A DNA stretch of 32,986 nt from Syntrophaceae bacterium UBA6252 (GCA_002441265.1 DJVQ01000002.1:34189-67174); one strand, 5' to 3'. Positions 23,349 through 31,438 are shown, counted from the stretch's first letter. Numbers and translations: made by a program. The notes: generated by a model not told the origin, from the sequence alone.

Positions 23349-23948
23349 ATGTCGGGCTACGCGCAGCCGATCCGTAAACTCATCGCGGAACTGGGCAGGC
23401 TTCCCGGGGTTGGTGAAAAAACGGCAACCCGGCTTGCCCTGCACATCCTGAACGCCTCCAGGGACGACGCCCTGAGACTGGCCGAAAGCATCCGGGACGT
23501 CAAGGAGAAAATCCGGCTCTGTTCCGTCTGCTTCAATCTGACGGACGAGGAAACCTGCTCCATCTGCCGGGATTCCGCCCGGGACCGGGAGGTCCTGTGC
23601 GTGGTGGAGGAACCGGATTCCCTCATGGCCATCGAGGAAAGCGGCAGTTACCGGGGACTCTACCATGTGCTCCACGGGGCCATTTCCCCCATCGACGGCA
23701 TCGGGCCGGAGCAGATCCGCCTGCGGGACCTCGTCGGGCGGATCGAGCAGGGGTCGATCCGGGAGGTCGTGGTCGCCACCAACCCCAGCGTCCAGGGGGA
23801 AGCGACGGCCCTCCTTCTGGCCAAAGTCCTCCGGGGAAAGGGCGTGACCCTGACCCGGATCGCCATGGGGATCCCCGTGGGCGGGGACCTGAAGTACACG
23901 GACCGGATGACCATGGCCCGGGCCATGGAATTCCGGCGGAACCTGTAG
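23349..23948 (+). CDS. recR: Recombination mediator RecR
   Basis: A 199-residue protein that, with RecO, helps RecA onto SSB-coated gaps. The helix-hairpin-helix LPGVGEKTATRLA is at about 18-30. The zinc finger uses C58, C61, C70 and C73, and the Toprim domain starts at VVEEPDSLMAIE and includes HGAISPIDGIGPE, followed by the Walker-B-like C-terminus. Length equals the family norm. It ends the dnaX-ebfC-recR group; the fumarase genes follow after 11 bases and may be cotranscribed. Confidence 0.95.
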   Translation: MSGYAQPIRKLIAELGRLPGVGEKTATRLALHILNASRDDALRLAESIRDVKEKIRLCSVCFNLTDEETCSICRDSARDREVLCVVEEPDSLMAIEESGSYRGLYHVLHGAISPIDGIGPEQIRLRDLVGRIEQGSIREVVVATNPSVQGEATALLLAKVLRGKGVTLTRIAMGIPVGGDLKYTDRMTMARAMEFRRNL

Positions 23949-23959
23949 AGGGAAGACCC

Positions 23960-24811
23960 ATGCCCCCGGTCCGGGAGATTTCCGCCGAAACAATCACCGA
24001 AACGGTCCGAAAGCTGTACCTCCTCACCAATGTTTCCCTCGGCGGGGACGTCCGGGACGCCGTCCGGGAGGGCCTGAAACGGGAAACCTCCCCCGCCGGC
24101 AGGGACGCCCTCGAAAAGATCCTGGAAAACGCGGACATCGCGGAGGAGACGGGGATCCCGATCTGCCAGGACACGGGGCTTCCCATCGTGTTCCTCGAAC
24201 TGGGCCAGGACGTCCATGTCTCCGGGGGGGACCTCGGCGCCGCCGTTCAGGAAGGGATTCGCCGGGCGAGCCGGGACGGGTATTTCCGGAAGTCCGTGTG
24301 CGATCCCCTCACCCGGGAGAACACGGGGGACAACACCCCGGCGGTCGTCCACACGGAGATCGTCCCCGGCGACGGCCTCCGGATCGCCGTCATGGCCAAG
24401 GGAGGGGGAAGCGAGAACATGAGTTCCGTCGACATGATGCTCCCCGGGGCCGGTCCGGAAGGGATCCGGGACCTCGTGGTCGAGCGGGTCCGGCGGGCGG
24501 GTCCGAACCCCTGTCCCCCCGTCATCGTCGGCGTGGGGATCGGCGGTTCCCTGGAGCGGGCGGCCCTGATCTCCAAGAAGGCCCTCCTGCGGCCAGTGGG
24601 AAGGCCGCACCCCTCCGGCGGCCCGCCGGCGCTCCTGGAGCGGGAGATCCTCGAAGGCATCAACCGGCTCGGCATCGGCCCCCAGGGATACGGGGGCGCC
24701 GTGACGGCCCTTGCGGTCCACGTGGAAATGGAGCCCTGCCACCTGGCGAGCCTCCCCGTGGCGGTGACCCTCCAGTGTCACGCCGCCCGGCACAGGGAGG
24801 AAACGCTGTGA
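23960..24811 (+). CDS. Class I fumarate hydratase, alpha subunit (N-terminal half)
   Basis: A 283-residue iron-sulfur hydratase subunit catalysing fumarate/malate interconversion with the beta subunit. It shows PICQDTGLPIVF (C69, a likely cluster ligand), GGGSENMSSVDMMLPG, NPCPPVIVGVGIGGSLERA and a C-terminal LQCHAARH. The three cysteines in these motifs are the expected [4Fe-4S] ligands. The ATG at 23960 with AGGGAAG upstream matches the family start; the longer open frame overlaps recR and is not used. The GTG of the beta gene overlaps its stop. A related tartrate dehydratase activity cannot be excluded from sequence alone. The cluster is oxygen-labile, fitting an anaerobe. Confidence 0.92.
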   Translation: MPPVREISAETITETVRKLYLLTNVSLGGDVRDAVREGLKRETSPAGRDALEKILENADIAEETGIPICQDTGLPIVFLELGQDVHVSGGDLGAAVQEGIRRASRDGYFRKSVCDPLTRENTGDNTPAVVHTEIVPGDGLRIAVMAKGGGSENMSSVDMMLPGAGPEGIRDLVVERVRRAGPNPCPPVIVGVGIGGSLERAALISKKALLRPVGRPHPSGGPPALLEREILEGINRLGIGPQGYGGAVTALAVHVEMEPCHLASLPVAVTLQCHAARHREETL

Positions 24812-25386
24812 AGAACGTTCAACGAGTCGAAACGCCCCTTTCCCCCGATGCGGTGTCCCGGCTTCGCTGCGGGGACCGGGTCCTCCTGAGCGGTTTCGTC
24901 TACACCGCCCGGGACCAGGCCCACCGAAGGATGTTCGACGCCCTTGCCCGGGGGGAGGTCCTTCCCTTTCCCCTGGAAGGCCAGGTCATTTTTTACGCGG
25001 GCCCGACGCCGGCGCCGCCCGGGGCGGTCATCGGGGCCGTCGGTCCGACGACGGCGTCCCGGATGGACCGGTACACGCCCGCCCTCCTGGAGCGGGGCCT
25101 CAGGGGCATGATCGGGAAGGGAAAGAGAAGCGCCGAGGTGGTCGCGGCCATCCGGAAGCACGGGGCCGTGTATTTCGGGGCCATGGGGGGCGTCGCCGCG
25201 CTGCTGTCCCGGTGCGTCCGGGAGGCGTCGGTCGTCGCTTACGGCGACCTGGGTCCGGAAGCGGTCCGGAAACTTCTCGTGGAGGAGTTCCCCCTCATCG
25301 TGGTCAATGACCGGGAGGGACGGGATCTTTATGAAGAAGCGGTCCGGACCTTCGGGCGGGAAAGACGGTCCCCCGCGGGGACGTGA
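24808..25386 (+). CDS. Class I fumarate hydratase, beta subunit (C-terminal half)
   Basis: A 192-residue partner of the alpha subunit. The motifs SGFVYTARDQAHRRM, GPTTASRMDRYTP, IGKGKRS and HGAVYFGAMGGVAALLS are those of the class I fumarase C-terminal domain, and the size is normal for split enzymes. The start is GTG at 24808 in a GTGA overlap with the alpha stop. A GC-rich hairpin (GTCCCC 25368-25373 with GGGGAC 25377-25382) covers the last codons but lacks a T-run, so termination here is doubtful. Confidence 0.92.
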   Translation: MKNVQRVETPLSPDAVSRLRCGDRVLLSGFVYTARDQAHRRMFDALARGEVLPFPLEGQVIFYAGPTPAPPGAVIGAVGPTTASRMDRYTPALLERGLRGMIGKGKRSAEVVAAIRKHGAVYFGAMGGVAALLSRCVREASVVAYGDLGPEAVRKLLVEEFPLIVVNDREGRDLYEEAVRTFGRERRSPAGT

Positions 25387-25428
25387 TCACGCCCTCCCGA
25401 AAAAAATGACGATTCTGTGAAATTTGTA

Positions 25429-25451
25429 TTGACAAGACAAGGTCTTTTCAA
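25429..25451. promoter_or_regulatory. Candidate operator: inverted repeat over the por -35
   Basis: TTGA-C-AAGAC (25429-25438) and GTCTT-T-TCAA (25442-25451) form an inverted repeat around a 3-base centre, with a single mismatch (C33/T47 in the last two digits). It covers the -35 hexamer and the whole spacer, an ideal place for a repressor. The regulator is not identified. Confidence 0.55.
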
Positions 25452-25457
25452 TATTAA
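25429..25457 (+). promoter_or_regulatory. Promoter of the por operon
   Basis: A perfect TTGACA at 25429-25434 is followed after exactly 17 bases by TATTAA at 25452-25457 (4/6). The stretch is AT-rich in an otherwise GC-rich region. Transcription would start near 25463, giving a leader of about 45 bases before the porG ATG. Confidence 0.75.
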
Positions 25458-25508
25458 AATTTGGTTTATTGAGGAAACGCCAGCAATAAGAATGGGGAGA
25501 TGTCGGCC

Positions 25509-26063
25509 ATGATTGAAATCAGGTGGCATGGAAGAGGCGGTCAAGGTGCCGTTACAACGGTGGAAATGCTTTCCCAGGCGGCCATCGCCGAAGGGAAGTA
25601 CGCCCAGGGATTCCCGAGCTTCGGCCCGGAAAGACGGGGCGCCCCGGTGGCGGCGTTCAACCGCGTGGATGAAAAACAAATCAAGATCCGTTCCGGTATA
25701 TACAAGCCCGATGTGGTCGTCGTTCTCGATCCGACGTTGATCGGCCTGGTCAATGTCACCGACGGTCTCAAGGACGGCGGAGTGCTCATCGTGAACACGG
25801 CGAAGAGTCCCGAGGAGGTCCGGAAAAGCACGGGCTATCGGGGAACGGTCGCCACGGTGGATGCCACGAAGATCGCCCGGGAGGAGCTGGGGGTTCCCAT
25901 CACGAACACCACCATGCTCGGCGCGGTGATCAAGGCCGTCAGCCCCATCAAGGTGGACTCCCTGACGGACCTGCTCAAACACCGGTTCGGCCGCCTGGCC
26001 CAGAGGAACATGACCGCCCTGAAACGGGCTTTCACCGAATTGAACATTTTAAAAGCAGCGTAA
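25509..26063 (+). CDS. porG: 2-oxoacid:ferredoxin oxidoreductase, gamma subunit
   Basis: A 184-residue gamma subunit. The N-terminal signature IRWHGRGGQGAVTT and YAQGFPSFGPERRGAPVAAF are diagnostic for the pyruvate/ketoacid oxidoreductase gamma domain that binds the CoA side of the reaction. ATG 25509 has GGGGAG nine bases upstream; an ATG at 25500 would be too close to it. It opens an operon in the order gamma-delta-alpha-beta, as in four-subunit pyruvate or branched-chain oxoacid ferredoxin oxidoreductases. The substrate is not fixed by sequence; pyruvate is the best guess from the alpha subunit. Confidence 0.92.
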   Translation: MIEIRWHGRGGQGAVTTVEMLSQAAIAEGKYAQGFPSFGPERRGAPVAAFNRVDEKQIKIRSGIYKPDVVVVLDPTLIGLVNVTDGLKDGGVLIVNTAKSPEEVRKSTGYRGTVATVDATKIAREELGVPITNTTMLGAVIKAVSPIKVDSLTDLLKHRFGRLAQRNMTALKRAFTELNILKAA

Positions 26064-26076
26064 TCCGAGGTTGCCC

Positions 26077-26367
26077 ATGAAGAAGAGGAAATGGCCTGAA
26101 ACGTGGCAGGAAGTCAGTCCCGGGTGCATCGTCGCCGGCCCGGCCAACGCCCGGGAGTATCTCACGGGAAGCTGGAAGGCACAGCACCCCGTGTGGGACG
26201 ACGGAAAGTGCATCAAATGCGGTTTGTGTTATATTTTCTGTCCCGAGGGATGTGTCCGGGAGACGGAGAAGGGCTTCTTCGCAGCGGACCTGGATTACTG
26301 CAAGGGCTGCGGGATCTGTGCCCATGAGTGCTGGCCCGGCGCCATCACGATGGTTCAGGAGGGATAG
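26077..26367 (+). CDS. porD: 2-oxoacid:ferredoxin oxidoreductase, delta subunit (2x[4Fe-4S])
   Basis: A 96-residue ferredoxin-like subunit. Two [4Fe-4S] motifs are present: C45/C48/C51/C55 (CIKCGLCYIFCP) and C75/C78/C81/C85 (CKGCGICAHEC). The second ends CWPGAI where CPxxAI is usual, an insertion of Trp after the last cysteine. The ATG at 26077 is preceded by GAGG; an in-frame TTG lies two codons upstream. It carries electrons from the thiamine-pyrophosphate site to external ferredoxin. It ends two bases before the porA ATG. Confidence 0.93.
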   Translation: MKKRKWPETWQEVSPGCIVAGPANAREYLTGSWKAQHPVWDDGKCIKCGLCYIFCPEGCVRETEKGFFAADLDYCKGCGICAHECWPGAITMVQEG

Positions 26368-26369
26368 CC

Positions 26370-27545
26370 ATGGCAAAGCGAGTTGGAATGGAAGTAGCCA
26401 TCGCGGCATCGGAAGCCGTGGCCCTGTGCAACATCGACATGGCGGCCGTGTATCCCATCACGCCCCAGTCGCACATTGCCGAGCATCTCTCAGACATCGT
26501 GGCCGACGGCAGGATCGATGCCGAGTTCGTCACCGTGGAGTCGGAACATTCCGCGATCAGTTGCGTCGCCGGTGCCTCCGCCACGGGGGCGCGGGTCTAC
26601 ACGGCCACCAGTTCCCAGGGGCTCATGCTCATGCACGAGATCCTGCCCATCGTCTCGGCCATGCGTCTTCCCGTGGTCATGGGAATCGCCAACCGGGCCG
26701 TTTCGGGTCCCCTGAACATCCTGAACGACCATACGGACATCATGAGCCAGCGCGACTGCGGGTGGGTGGTCCTCTTCGTGGAAAACGGCCAGGAGGCGGT
26801 GGATCTCACGATCCAGTCCTTCAAGATCGCCGAGAACAAGGATGTCATGCTTCCCACCTGCGTGAACATCGACGGTTTCCAGCTGACCCACATGGTGGAG
26901 CCGGTCGAATTCCCCGACCAGAAACTGGTGAACAAGTTCCTCCCTCCCCGGAAGCCTTACGCGACCCTTCATCCGGACAAGCCGGTGACCATGGGGACCT
27001 TCGCCATGGGCGACATCTTTCCCGAGGTCATGAAGGCGAAGGACGAGGCGCTCAAGGGGGCGAAGAAGGTCGTTCTCGACGTCTTCGCGGAATGGAAGAA
27101 GATGTTCGGCCGTGAGTACAAGCTCGTGGAAACCTACAAGACGGAGGATGCGGAATGCGTCTTCGTCACCATGGGGTCCATGGGGGAAACGGCGGAAGTG
27201 GCCGTGAACGAGCTGCGGAAGGCGGGTGTCGCCGCGGGCCTCGTGAAGATCCGCCTGTGGAGGCCTTTCCCCTTCGAGGAGTTCCGGGCCGCCATCGGGA
27301 AGGCGAAGCTTCTCATGGTCATGGACCGGGCCATCGTCCATGGCGGCATGGGCGGACCGGTGTCCGTGGAAATCAAGAGTGCGCTTTACGGCGAAAAGAA
27401 TCCTCCCGCCGTCCATGACTACATCATGGGTCTCGGCGGCCGGGACGTGGCCGTCGACGATTTCGAGGCCATGGCGAAGAAGAGCCTGGAGGCGTACCGG
27501 AAGGGTGTCGAGAAAGATTACGAATTTTATGGAGTGAGGGGATAA
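26370..27545 (+). CDS. porA: 2-oxoacid:ferredoxin oxidoreductase, alpha subunit
   Basis: A 391-residue alpha subunit. The motifs YPITPQSHIAEHL, VESEHSAISCVAGASATGAR, TATSSQGLMLMHE and LNDHTDIMSQRD match the PorA/VorA family, and the C-terminal transketolase-like domain includes MGSMGETAEVAVNELR. The HTD and SSQGL segments are most like four-subunit pyruvate enzymes of Thermotoga type, but a branched-chain oxoacid enzyme is possible. ATG 26370 follows AGGAGGG. Its TAA directly abuts the porB ATG. With beta it forms the thiamine-diphosphate active site that oxidatively decarboxylates the oxoacid to acyl-CoA. Confidence 0.93.
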   Translation: MAKRVGMEVAIAASEAVALCNIDMAAVYPITPQSHIAEHLSDIVADGRIDAEFVTVESEHSAISCVAGASATGARVYTATSSQGLMLMHEILPIVSAMRLPVVMGIANRAVSGPLNILNDHTDIMSQRDCGWVVLFVENGQEAVDLTIQSFKIAENKDVMLPTCVNIDGFQLTHMVEPVEFPDQKLVNKFLPPRKPYATLHPDKPVTMGTFAMGDIFPEVMKAKDEALKGAKKVVLDVFAEWKKMFGREYKLVETYKTEDAECVFVTMGSMGETAEVAVNELRKAGVAAGLVKIRLWRPFPFEEFRAAIGKAKLLMVMDRAIVHGGMGGPVSVEIKSALYGEKNPPAVHDYIMGLGGRDVAVDDFEAMAKKSLEAYRKGVEKDYEFYGVRG

Positions 27546-28523
27546 ATGAGCCTGATACAGAATTTTGATCTATATGCCCCGAAGTTGGTCGACAGAAAGG
27601 AATACCTCTGCTCGGGCCATCGGGCCTGCCAGGGGTGTGGCGAAGTCCTGGGCGTCCGGCTGGTCTGCAAGGGTCTCGGCGATGACGTGGTCATCGCCAA
27701 TGCCACGGGCTGCATGGAGATCGTCTCCAGCATGTATCCCTTCACGGCCTGGGAAGTTCCCTGGATCCACGTGGCGTTCGAGAACGCCGCGGCGGTGGCG
27801 TCGGGCGTCGAAGCGGGGCTGAAGGCCCTTCGCCGGAAAGGCAAGATCGCCGACCGGGACGTGAAGGTCGTGGGCATGGCCGGCGACGGCGGGACCATGG
27901 ACATCGGCCTCCAGGCCCTTTCCGGGGCGATGGAGCGGGGCCACGACATGATGTTCGTCTGCTTCGACAACGAGGCCTACATGAACACGGGAATCCAGCG
28001 GTCCAGCGGGACCCCCATGGGGGCCTCGACGACCACCTCCCCCGCGGGGAAGGTCAGCATGGGCCAGAAAACCTGGAAAAAGAACGTCGCCGAGATCATG
28101 GTCGCCCACAATGTGCCGTACGTGGCCACGGTCTGCCCGAGTTACCCCCTCGATCTCATTCGCAAGGTCGAAAAGGCGAAGAAGGTCAAGGGACCTTCCT
28201 ACATTCACTGCTTCACCGTCTGCCCCACCGGATGGCGCAGCTCGTCGGAACTGACGATCGCCCTCGGCCGTCTCGCCGTGGAAACGCTCATCTTCCCCCT
28301 GTACGAAGTGGAGGACGGGAAATACCGGATCACCGTCGATGTCGAAAATCCTCGGCCGGTGGAGGACTACCTCAAGCACCAGGGGCGGTTCCGGCACCTT
28401 ACGCCGGACCAGACGAAGATGATCCAGGAACGGGTGTACCAGGAATACAACAAACTTCTGGACAAGGTGGAAAATCTGCAGGCCTGGTCGGATCTGAAGT
28501 ACGACCTGGGAATGCTGGATTAA
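27546..28523 (+). CDS. porB: 2-oxoacid:ferredoxin oxidoreductase, beta subunit (TPP-binding)
   Basis: A 325-residue beta subunit. The TPP/magnesium motif GDGGTMD begins at residue 113 and continues to CFDNEAYMNTG. Cysteines C22, C28, C31 and a later one in VCPTGW supply the proximal [4Fe-4S] cluster, in the expected CSGHRACQGCGE context. The SSGTPMGASTT segment is typical. The start codon follows the porA stop with no gap. Together the four subunits form a complete enzyme; nothing looks truncated. Confidence 0.94.
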   Translation: MSLIQNFDLYAPKLVDRKEYLCSGHRACQGCGEVLGVRLVCKGLGDDVVIANATGCMEIVSSMYPFTAWEVPWIHVAFENAAAVASGVEAGLKALRRKGKIADRDVKVVGMAGDGGTMDIGLQALSGAMERGHDMMFVCFDNEAYMNTGIQRSSGTPMGASTTTSPAGKVSMGQKTWKKNVAEIMVAHNVPYVATVCPSYPLDLIRKVEKAKKVKGPSYIHCFTVCPTGWRSSSELTIALGRLAVETLIFPLYEVEDGKYRITVDVENPRPVEDYLKHQGRFRHLTPDQTKMIQERVYQEYNKLLDKVENLQAWSDLKYDLGMLD

Positions 28524-28563
28524 GGGATCCGTTCATCAAATAACAGGGTAAGGTGGCGAAAGC

Positions 28564-30492
28564 ATGGATAAACTGGAATTTAGCAGCTGGAACGGAAAGG
28601 TGGTCGACAACAGGAAGGGAAAGGCGAAGAAGGCTTCCCGGGCGGCGGCTGTCCCGTTTCCCGCACCGGTGCGCGGAGAGAAGGCCGCCGCCGTGATGGG
28701 ATGGAACGGGCTGGTCGTGCTCGAGCCCGGGGCGGACGTTCCTTCCCTGACCGTTCAGTATCTGAAAGAGATCCGGAAGATCTCCTGCGGGGAGTGCTCG
28801 GTCTGCATGATCGGGATCGACATGCTTCTCGATATTTTCAAGGACATGGCCGACGGGGAGGGTTTTGAAAGCGACCTGGCGGAAGTCGAAAAGATCGTCC
28901 GGGACGTGGCGGCCAATGCCAAGTGCAATTTCGGGCAGTCCGCCCTCTTCCCCGTGTCCGACGCGGTGAAGCACTACCGGGCGGATTTCGTCGCCGTGGT
29001 CAAGGGTGACCGCAAGATCGACGGGAAGGCTTACGGGACGGCCGTGACGGCGCCCTGCATCGAAGCCTGCCCGGCCTCGCTGGACATTCCCGGATACATC
29101 GAATACATCAAGAACAACCGGTTCTCCGACAGCCTCGGCCTGATCCGGAAAAACTGCATCCTCCCCGGCGTCATCGGGCGGACCTGCACCCATCCCTGCG
29201 AGTCGGCCTGCGTCCGCAAGGACCTGGACGGGTCGCTTTCCATCCGCCTTCTCAAGCGCGCTGCGGCGGACTTCGAGCGGAAGGAAAAAAGCGCACCCCT
29301 GCCGGTTCCCTCCGGCGCGAAGGACGGCAAGGTTGCCGTGATCGGATCCGGCCCGGCGGGCCTTGCGGCGGCGTACAACCTCCGTCGAAAGGGATACGGG
29401 GTGACGGTGTTCGAGACCCTGCCCGAGGCGGGCGGCATGGCGGCCGTAGGGATTCCCGACTATCGGCTTCCCTTGGACATCCTGCGCCATGAGATCGGCC
29501 TCATCGGGGACATGGGCGTTGAAATCGCCCTCAACTCCGGGATCGGCAAGATCGACATGGACGATTTCCGGAAGAAGGGCTATCAGGCCCTGTTCCTCGC
29601 CGTGGGGGCCCATGCGGGCAACAGGATGGGCGTCAAGGGCGAGGAGACGAAGTGCGACGGCCTCGTGGACGGCGTCGAGTTCCTCCGGGATCTCAACCTG
29701 GGAAAGAAGATTGCGCCGAAGAAGAAGGTTCTCATCATCGGCGGCGGCAACGTGGCCATCGACTGCGCCCGGAGCTGCGTGCGGCTCGGTTTCAAGGACG
29801 TGGAAATTCTCTACCGGCGGTCCCGGGCGGAAATGCCCGCGCGGCTGGAGGAGATCGAGGGCGCGGAGGAGGAGGGCGTGAAGATCCGCTACCTCACGGC
29901 GCCTCTGGAAGTCGTGTCTAAATCCGGTAAATTCTCCTGTCTCAACTGCATTCGCATGAAGCTCGGAAAACCCGACGAGAGCGGCAGGAAGCGTCCCGAA
30001 CCGGTGAAGGGCTCGGAGCACGTCGTGGAAGCCGACCTCGTCATCAGCGCCATCGGCCAGAGCGCGGTCATTCCCGTGACGGCCTCGAAGAAGTCCCTTT
30101 CGGTGAACAAGAACGGGACGGTGAAGGTCGATCCGAAGACCATGATGACAAGCGTGGAAGGCATCTTCTCCGGCGGCGACTGCGTCACCGGCCCGGCGAC
30201 CCTGATCGAGGCCATCGCCGCGGGAAACATGGCGGCTGAAGGCATCGACCTGTATCTCCGGGGCGAGGCGGCGGGCGGCGGGCTGTCCTTCGACGGCGTC
30301 GATCTCAAGTCCCAGCGCGCGGGAGGGTACGTGGTGAAGGAGGGGGCCGAGGCGGTTCCCTTCCTGGAAATGGCGAAGCGGACGACGGGCTTCGGCGAAG
30401 TGGAGGGCGGTTTCTCCCACGCCGGCGCGATGGAGGAAGCGAAGCGCTGCCTTCGGTGCTACCGGGTGGCTGTCTGGGAAAAAGGAAAGTAA
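28564..30492 (+). CDS. GltD-like NAD(P)H/FAD oxidoreductase with NuoF-type iron-sulfur domain
   Basis: A 642-residue electron-transfer flavoprotein. Residues 70-140 resemble the C-terminal [4Fe-4S] domain of NuoF (C75/C78/C81 and C121), but the NuoF flavin/NADH domain is absent. Residues 160-235 are the GltD-type iron-sulfur entry (PCIEACPASLDIPGYI, RTCTHPCESACVR). A FAD Rossmann motif VIGSGPAGLAAA follows at 259-270 and a second nucleotide site IIGGGNVAIDCAR at 391-403, with YRRSRAEMP downstream, whose arginines suggest NADPH. The family resembles NfnB/GltD and the SfrB-type subunit described in Geobacter. It follows porB by 40 bases. It would exchange electrons between NAD(P)H and ferredoxin; bifurcation is speculative. 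Confidence 0.87.
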   Translation: MDKLEFSSWNGKVVDNRKGKAKKASRAAAVPFPAPVRGEKAAAVMGWNGLVVLEPGADVPSLTVQYLKEIRKISCGECSVCMIGIDMLLDIFKDMADGEGFESDLAEVEKIVRDVAANAKCNFGQSALFPVSDAVKHYRADFVAVVKGDRKIDGKAYGTAVTAPCIEACPASLDIPGYIEYIKNNRFSDSLGLIRKNCILPGVIGRTCTHPCESACVRKDLDGSLSIRLLKRAAADFERKEKSAPLPVPSGAKDGKVAVIGSGPAGLAAAYNLRRKGYGVTVFETLPEAGGMAAVGIPDYRLPLDILRHEIGLIGDMGVEIALNSGIGKIDMDDFRKKGYQALFLAVGAHAGNRMGVKGEETKCDGLVDGVEFLRDLNLGKKIAPKKKVLIIGGGNVAIDCARSCVRLGFKDVEILYRRSRAEMPARLEEIEGAEEEGVKIRYLTAPLEVVSKSGKFSCLNCIRMKLGKPDESGRKRPEPVKGSEHVVEADLVISAIGQSAVIPVTASKKSLSVNKNGTVKVDPKTMMTSVEGIFSGGDCVTGPATLIEAIAAGNMAAEGIDLYLRGEAAGGGLSFDGVDLKSQRAGGYVVKEGAEAVPFLEMAKRTTGFGEVEGGFSHAGAMEEAKRCLRCYRVAVWEKGK

Positions 30493-30518
30493 TTCGCGGA
30501 AGAAGAGGTTCTTCGATC

Positions 30519-31226
30519 ATGGTGAATATCGTCATTAACGGGCGTAAGGAAAAAGCGAAGGAAGGGGCGACCATCCTGGAAGTTGCTCGGGAGAAGAAGC
30601 TCGACATTCCCACTCTCTGTTATCACAAGGACCTGAGCCCGTTCGGTGCCTGCCGTCTGTGCACGGTGGAGGTGAAGACGAACGGGAAATGGCAGATGGT
30701 CCCCTCCTGCAACACGCCGGTGGAAAACGGCATGGAGATCGCCACCGATTCGGAAAAGGTCCTGGAAAACCGGAAGGCCGTCGCCGAGATGCTGTACTAC
30801 CGGTATCCGGAGACGGAAGCGGTCCGGGAGATGGCGGAACGTCTCGGTGTGGACGTCTTCTCCGAAAAGGGGGAGGAGCACGACTGCATCCTCTGCGGTC
30901 TGTGCGTCAGGACCTGCAAGGAAATCGTCGGGGTGAGCGCCCTCTCTTTCGAGGACCGCGGTCCGGAGAGGGACCTCGAAGAGCCGAGGATCGGGTTCGA
31001 TCCCAACGCCTGCATCGGCTGCGGTTCCTGCGCCTTCGTCTGCCCCACGGGCTTCGTCACCATGGAGGCGGTGGACGACAAGAGGATCATCTGGAACAAG
31101 GTGTTCCAGATGACGGAATGCGCCGTCTGCGGGAAGTACTTCGCCCCCGAGGACCAGCTCAAGTACATCAGCCGGACCACAGGGGTTCCCTTCGCGAAGC
31201 TGACGACCTGCAACAACTGCCGTTGA
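30519..31226 (+). CDS. NuoG/HydA-like iron-sulfur protein
   Basis: A 235-residue cytoplasmic electron carrier. Residues 1-75 form a plant-type [2Fe-2S] domain with C34, C45, C48 and C64. The 80-115 segment corresponds to the NuoG His/Cys region but lacks the usual HxxxCxxC pattern. Two [4Fe-4S] sites follow (C123/C126/C129/C133 and C165/C168/C171/C175). A C-terminal pair of CxxC motifs (C201/C204 and C231/C234) may bind zinc or iron. This resembles the N-terminal electron-wire part of NuoG and [FeFe] hydrogenases without any catalytic domain. ATG 30519 is preceded by AGAGG. It ends the por operon and probably partners the flavoprotein upstream. Confidence 0.87.
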   Translation: MVNIVINGRKEKAKEGATILEVAREKKLDIPTLCYHKDLSPFGACRLCTVEVKTNGKWQMVPSCNTPVENGMEIATDSEKVLENRKAVAEMLYYRYPETEAVREMAERLGVDVFSEKGEEHDCILCGLCVRTCKEIVGVSALSFEDRGPERDLEEPRIGFDPNACIGCGSCAFVCPTGFVTMEAVDDKRIIWNKVFQMTECAVCGKYFAPEDQLKYISRTTGVPFAKLTTCNNCR

Positions 31227-31246
31227 GAACGGCCCGAAAAAGAGGA

Positions 31247-31275
31247 TTGTAAAAGAAATCAAGTTCTGCTATAGA
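31247..31275 (+). promoter_or_regulatory. Promoter of tRNA-Asn
   Basis: TTGTAA at 31247-31252 and TATAGA at 31270-31275 are separated by exactly 17 bases. Transcription would begin about 40 bases before the mature tRNA, and a small hairpin around GCAC/GTGC lies in that leader. Confidence 0.6.
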
Positions 31276-31322
31276 GCCACCCTGCACCGAAAAAGTGCGG
31301 GATTCATTCCTGGGAAATTTGC

Positions 31323-31398
31323 TCCCCAGTAGCTCAGTCGGTAGAGCAGCTGGCTGTTAACCAGCGGGTCCGTGGTTCGAGTCCGCGCTGGGGAGCCA
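31323..31398 (+). tRNA. tRNA-Asn (anticodon GTT)
   Basis: Acceptor TCCCCAG (31323-31329) pairs with CTGGGGA, then discriminator G and encoded CCA. The anticodon stem GCTGG/CCAGC encloses CTGTTAA, giving GTT (codons AAC and AAU). The D-arm AGCTCAGTCGGTAGAGC and T-loop TTCGAGT are canonical. It marks the last clearly host-type gene before the presumed mobile element. Confidence 0.97.
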
Positions 31399-31407
31399 AA
31401 ATTCAAT

Positions 31408-31432
31408 CCGCTGATTTCAGCGGTTCTTGTTT
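31408..31432 (+). terminator. Terminator of tRNA-Asn
   Basis: CCGCTG (31408-31413) and CAGCGG (31418-31423) form a 6-bp stem with loop ATTT, extended by a further A-T pair if a two-base loop is allowed. It is followed by TTCTTGTTT. It begins nine bases after the tRNA CCA. Confidence 0.75.
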
Positions 31433-31435
31433 AAC
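31426..31435 (+). repeat. Direct repeat CTTGTTTAAC, copy 1
   Basis: The 10-base sequence CTTGTTTAAC occurs here and again at 31633-31642, 207 bases apart. This copy overlaps the tail of the tRNA-Asn terminator. It may be chance or an insertion or recombination site. Confidence 0.45.
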
Positions 31436-31438
31436 GCA

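Noticed and set aside
25368..25382. Hairpin at the end of the fumarase beta gene as a terminator
   Set aside because: The 6-bp GC stem has no following T-run, so it is not a convincing intrinsic terminator.
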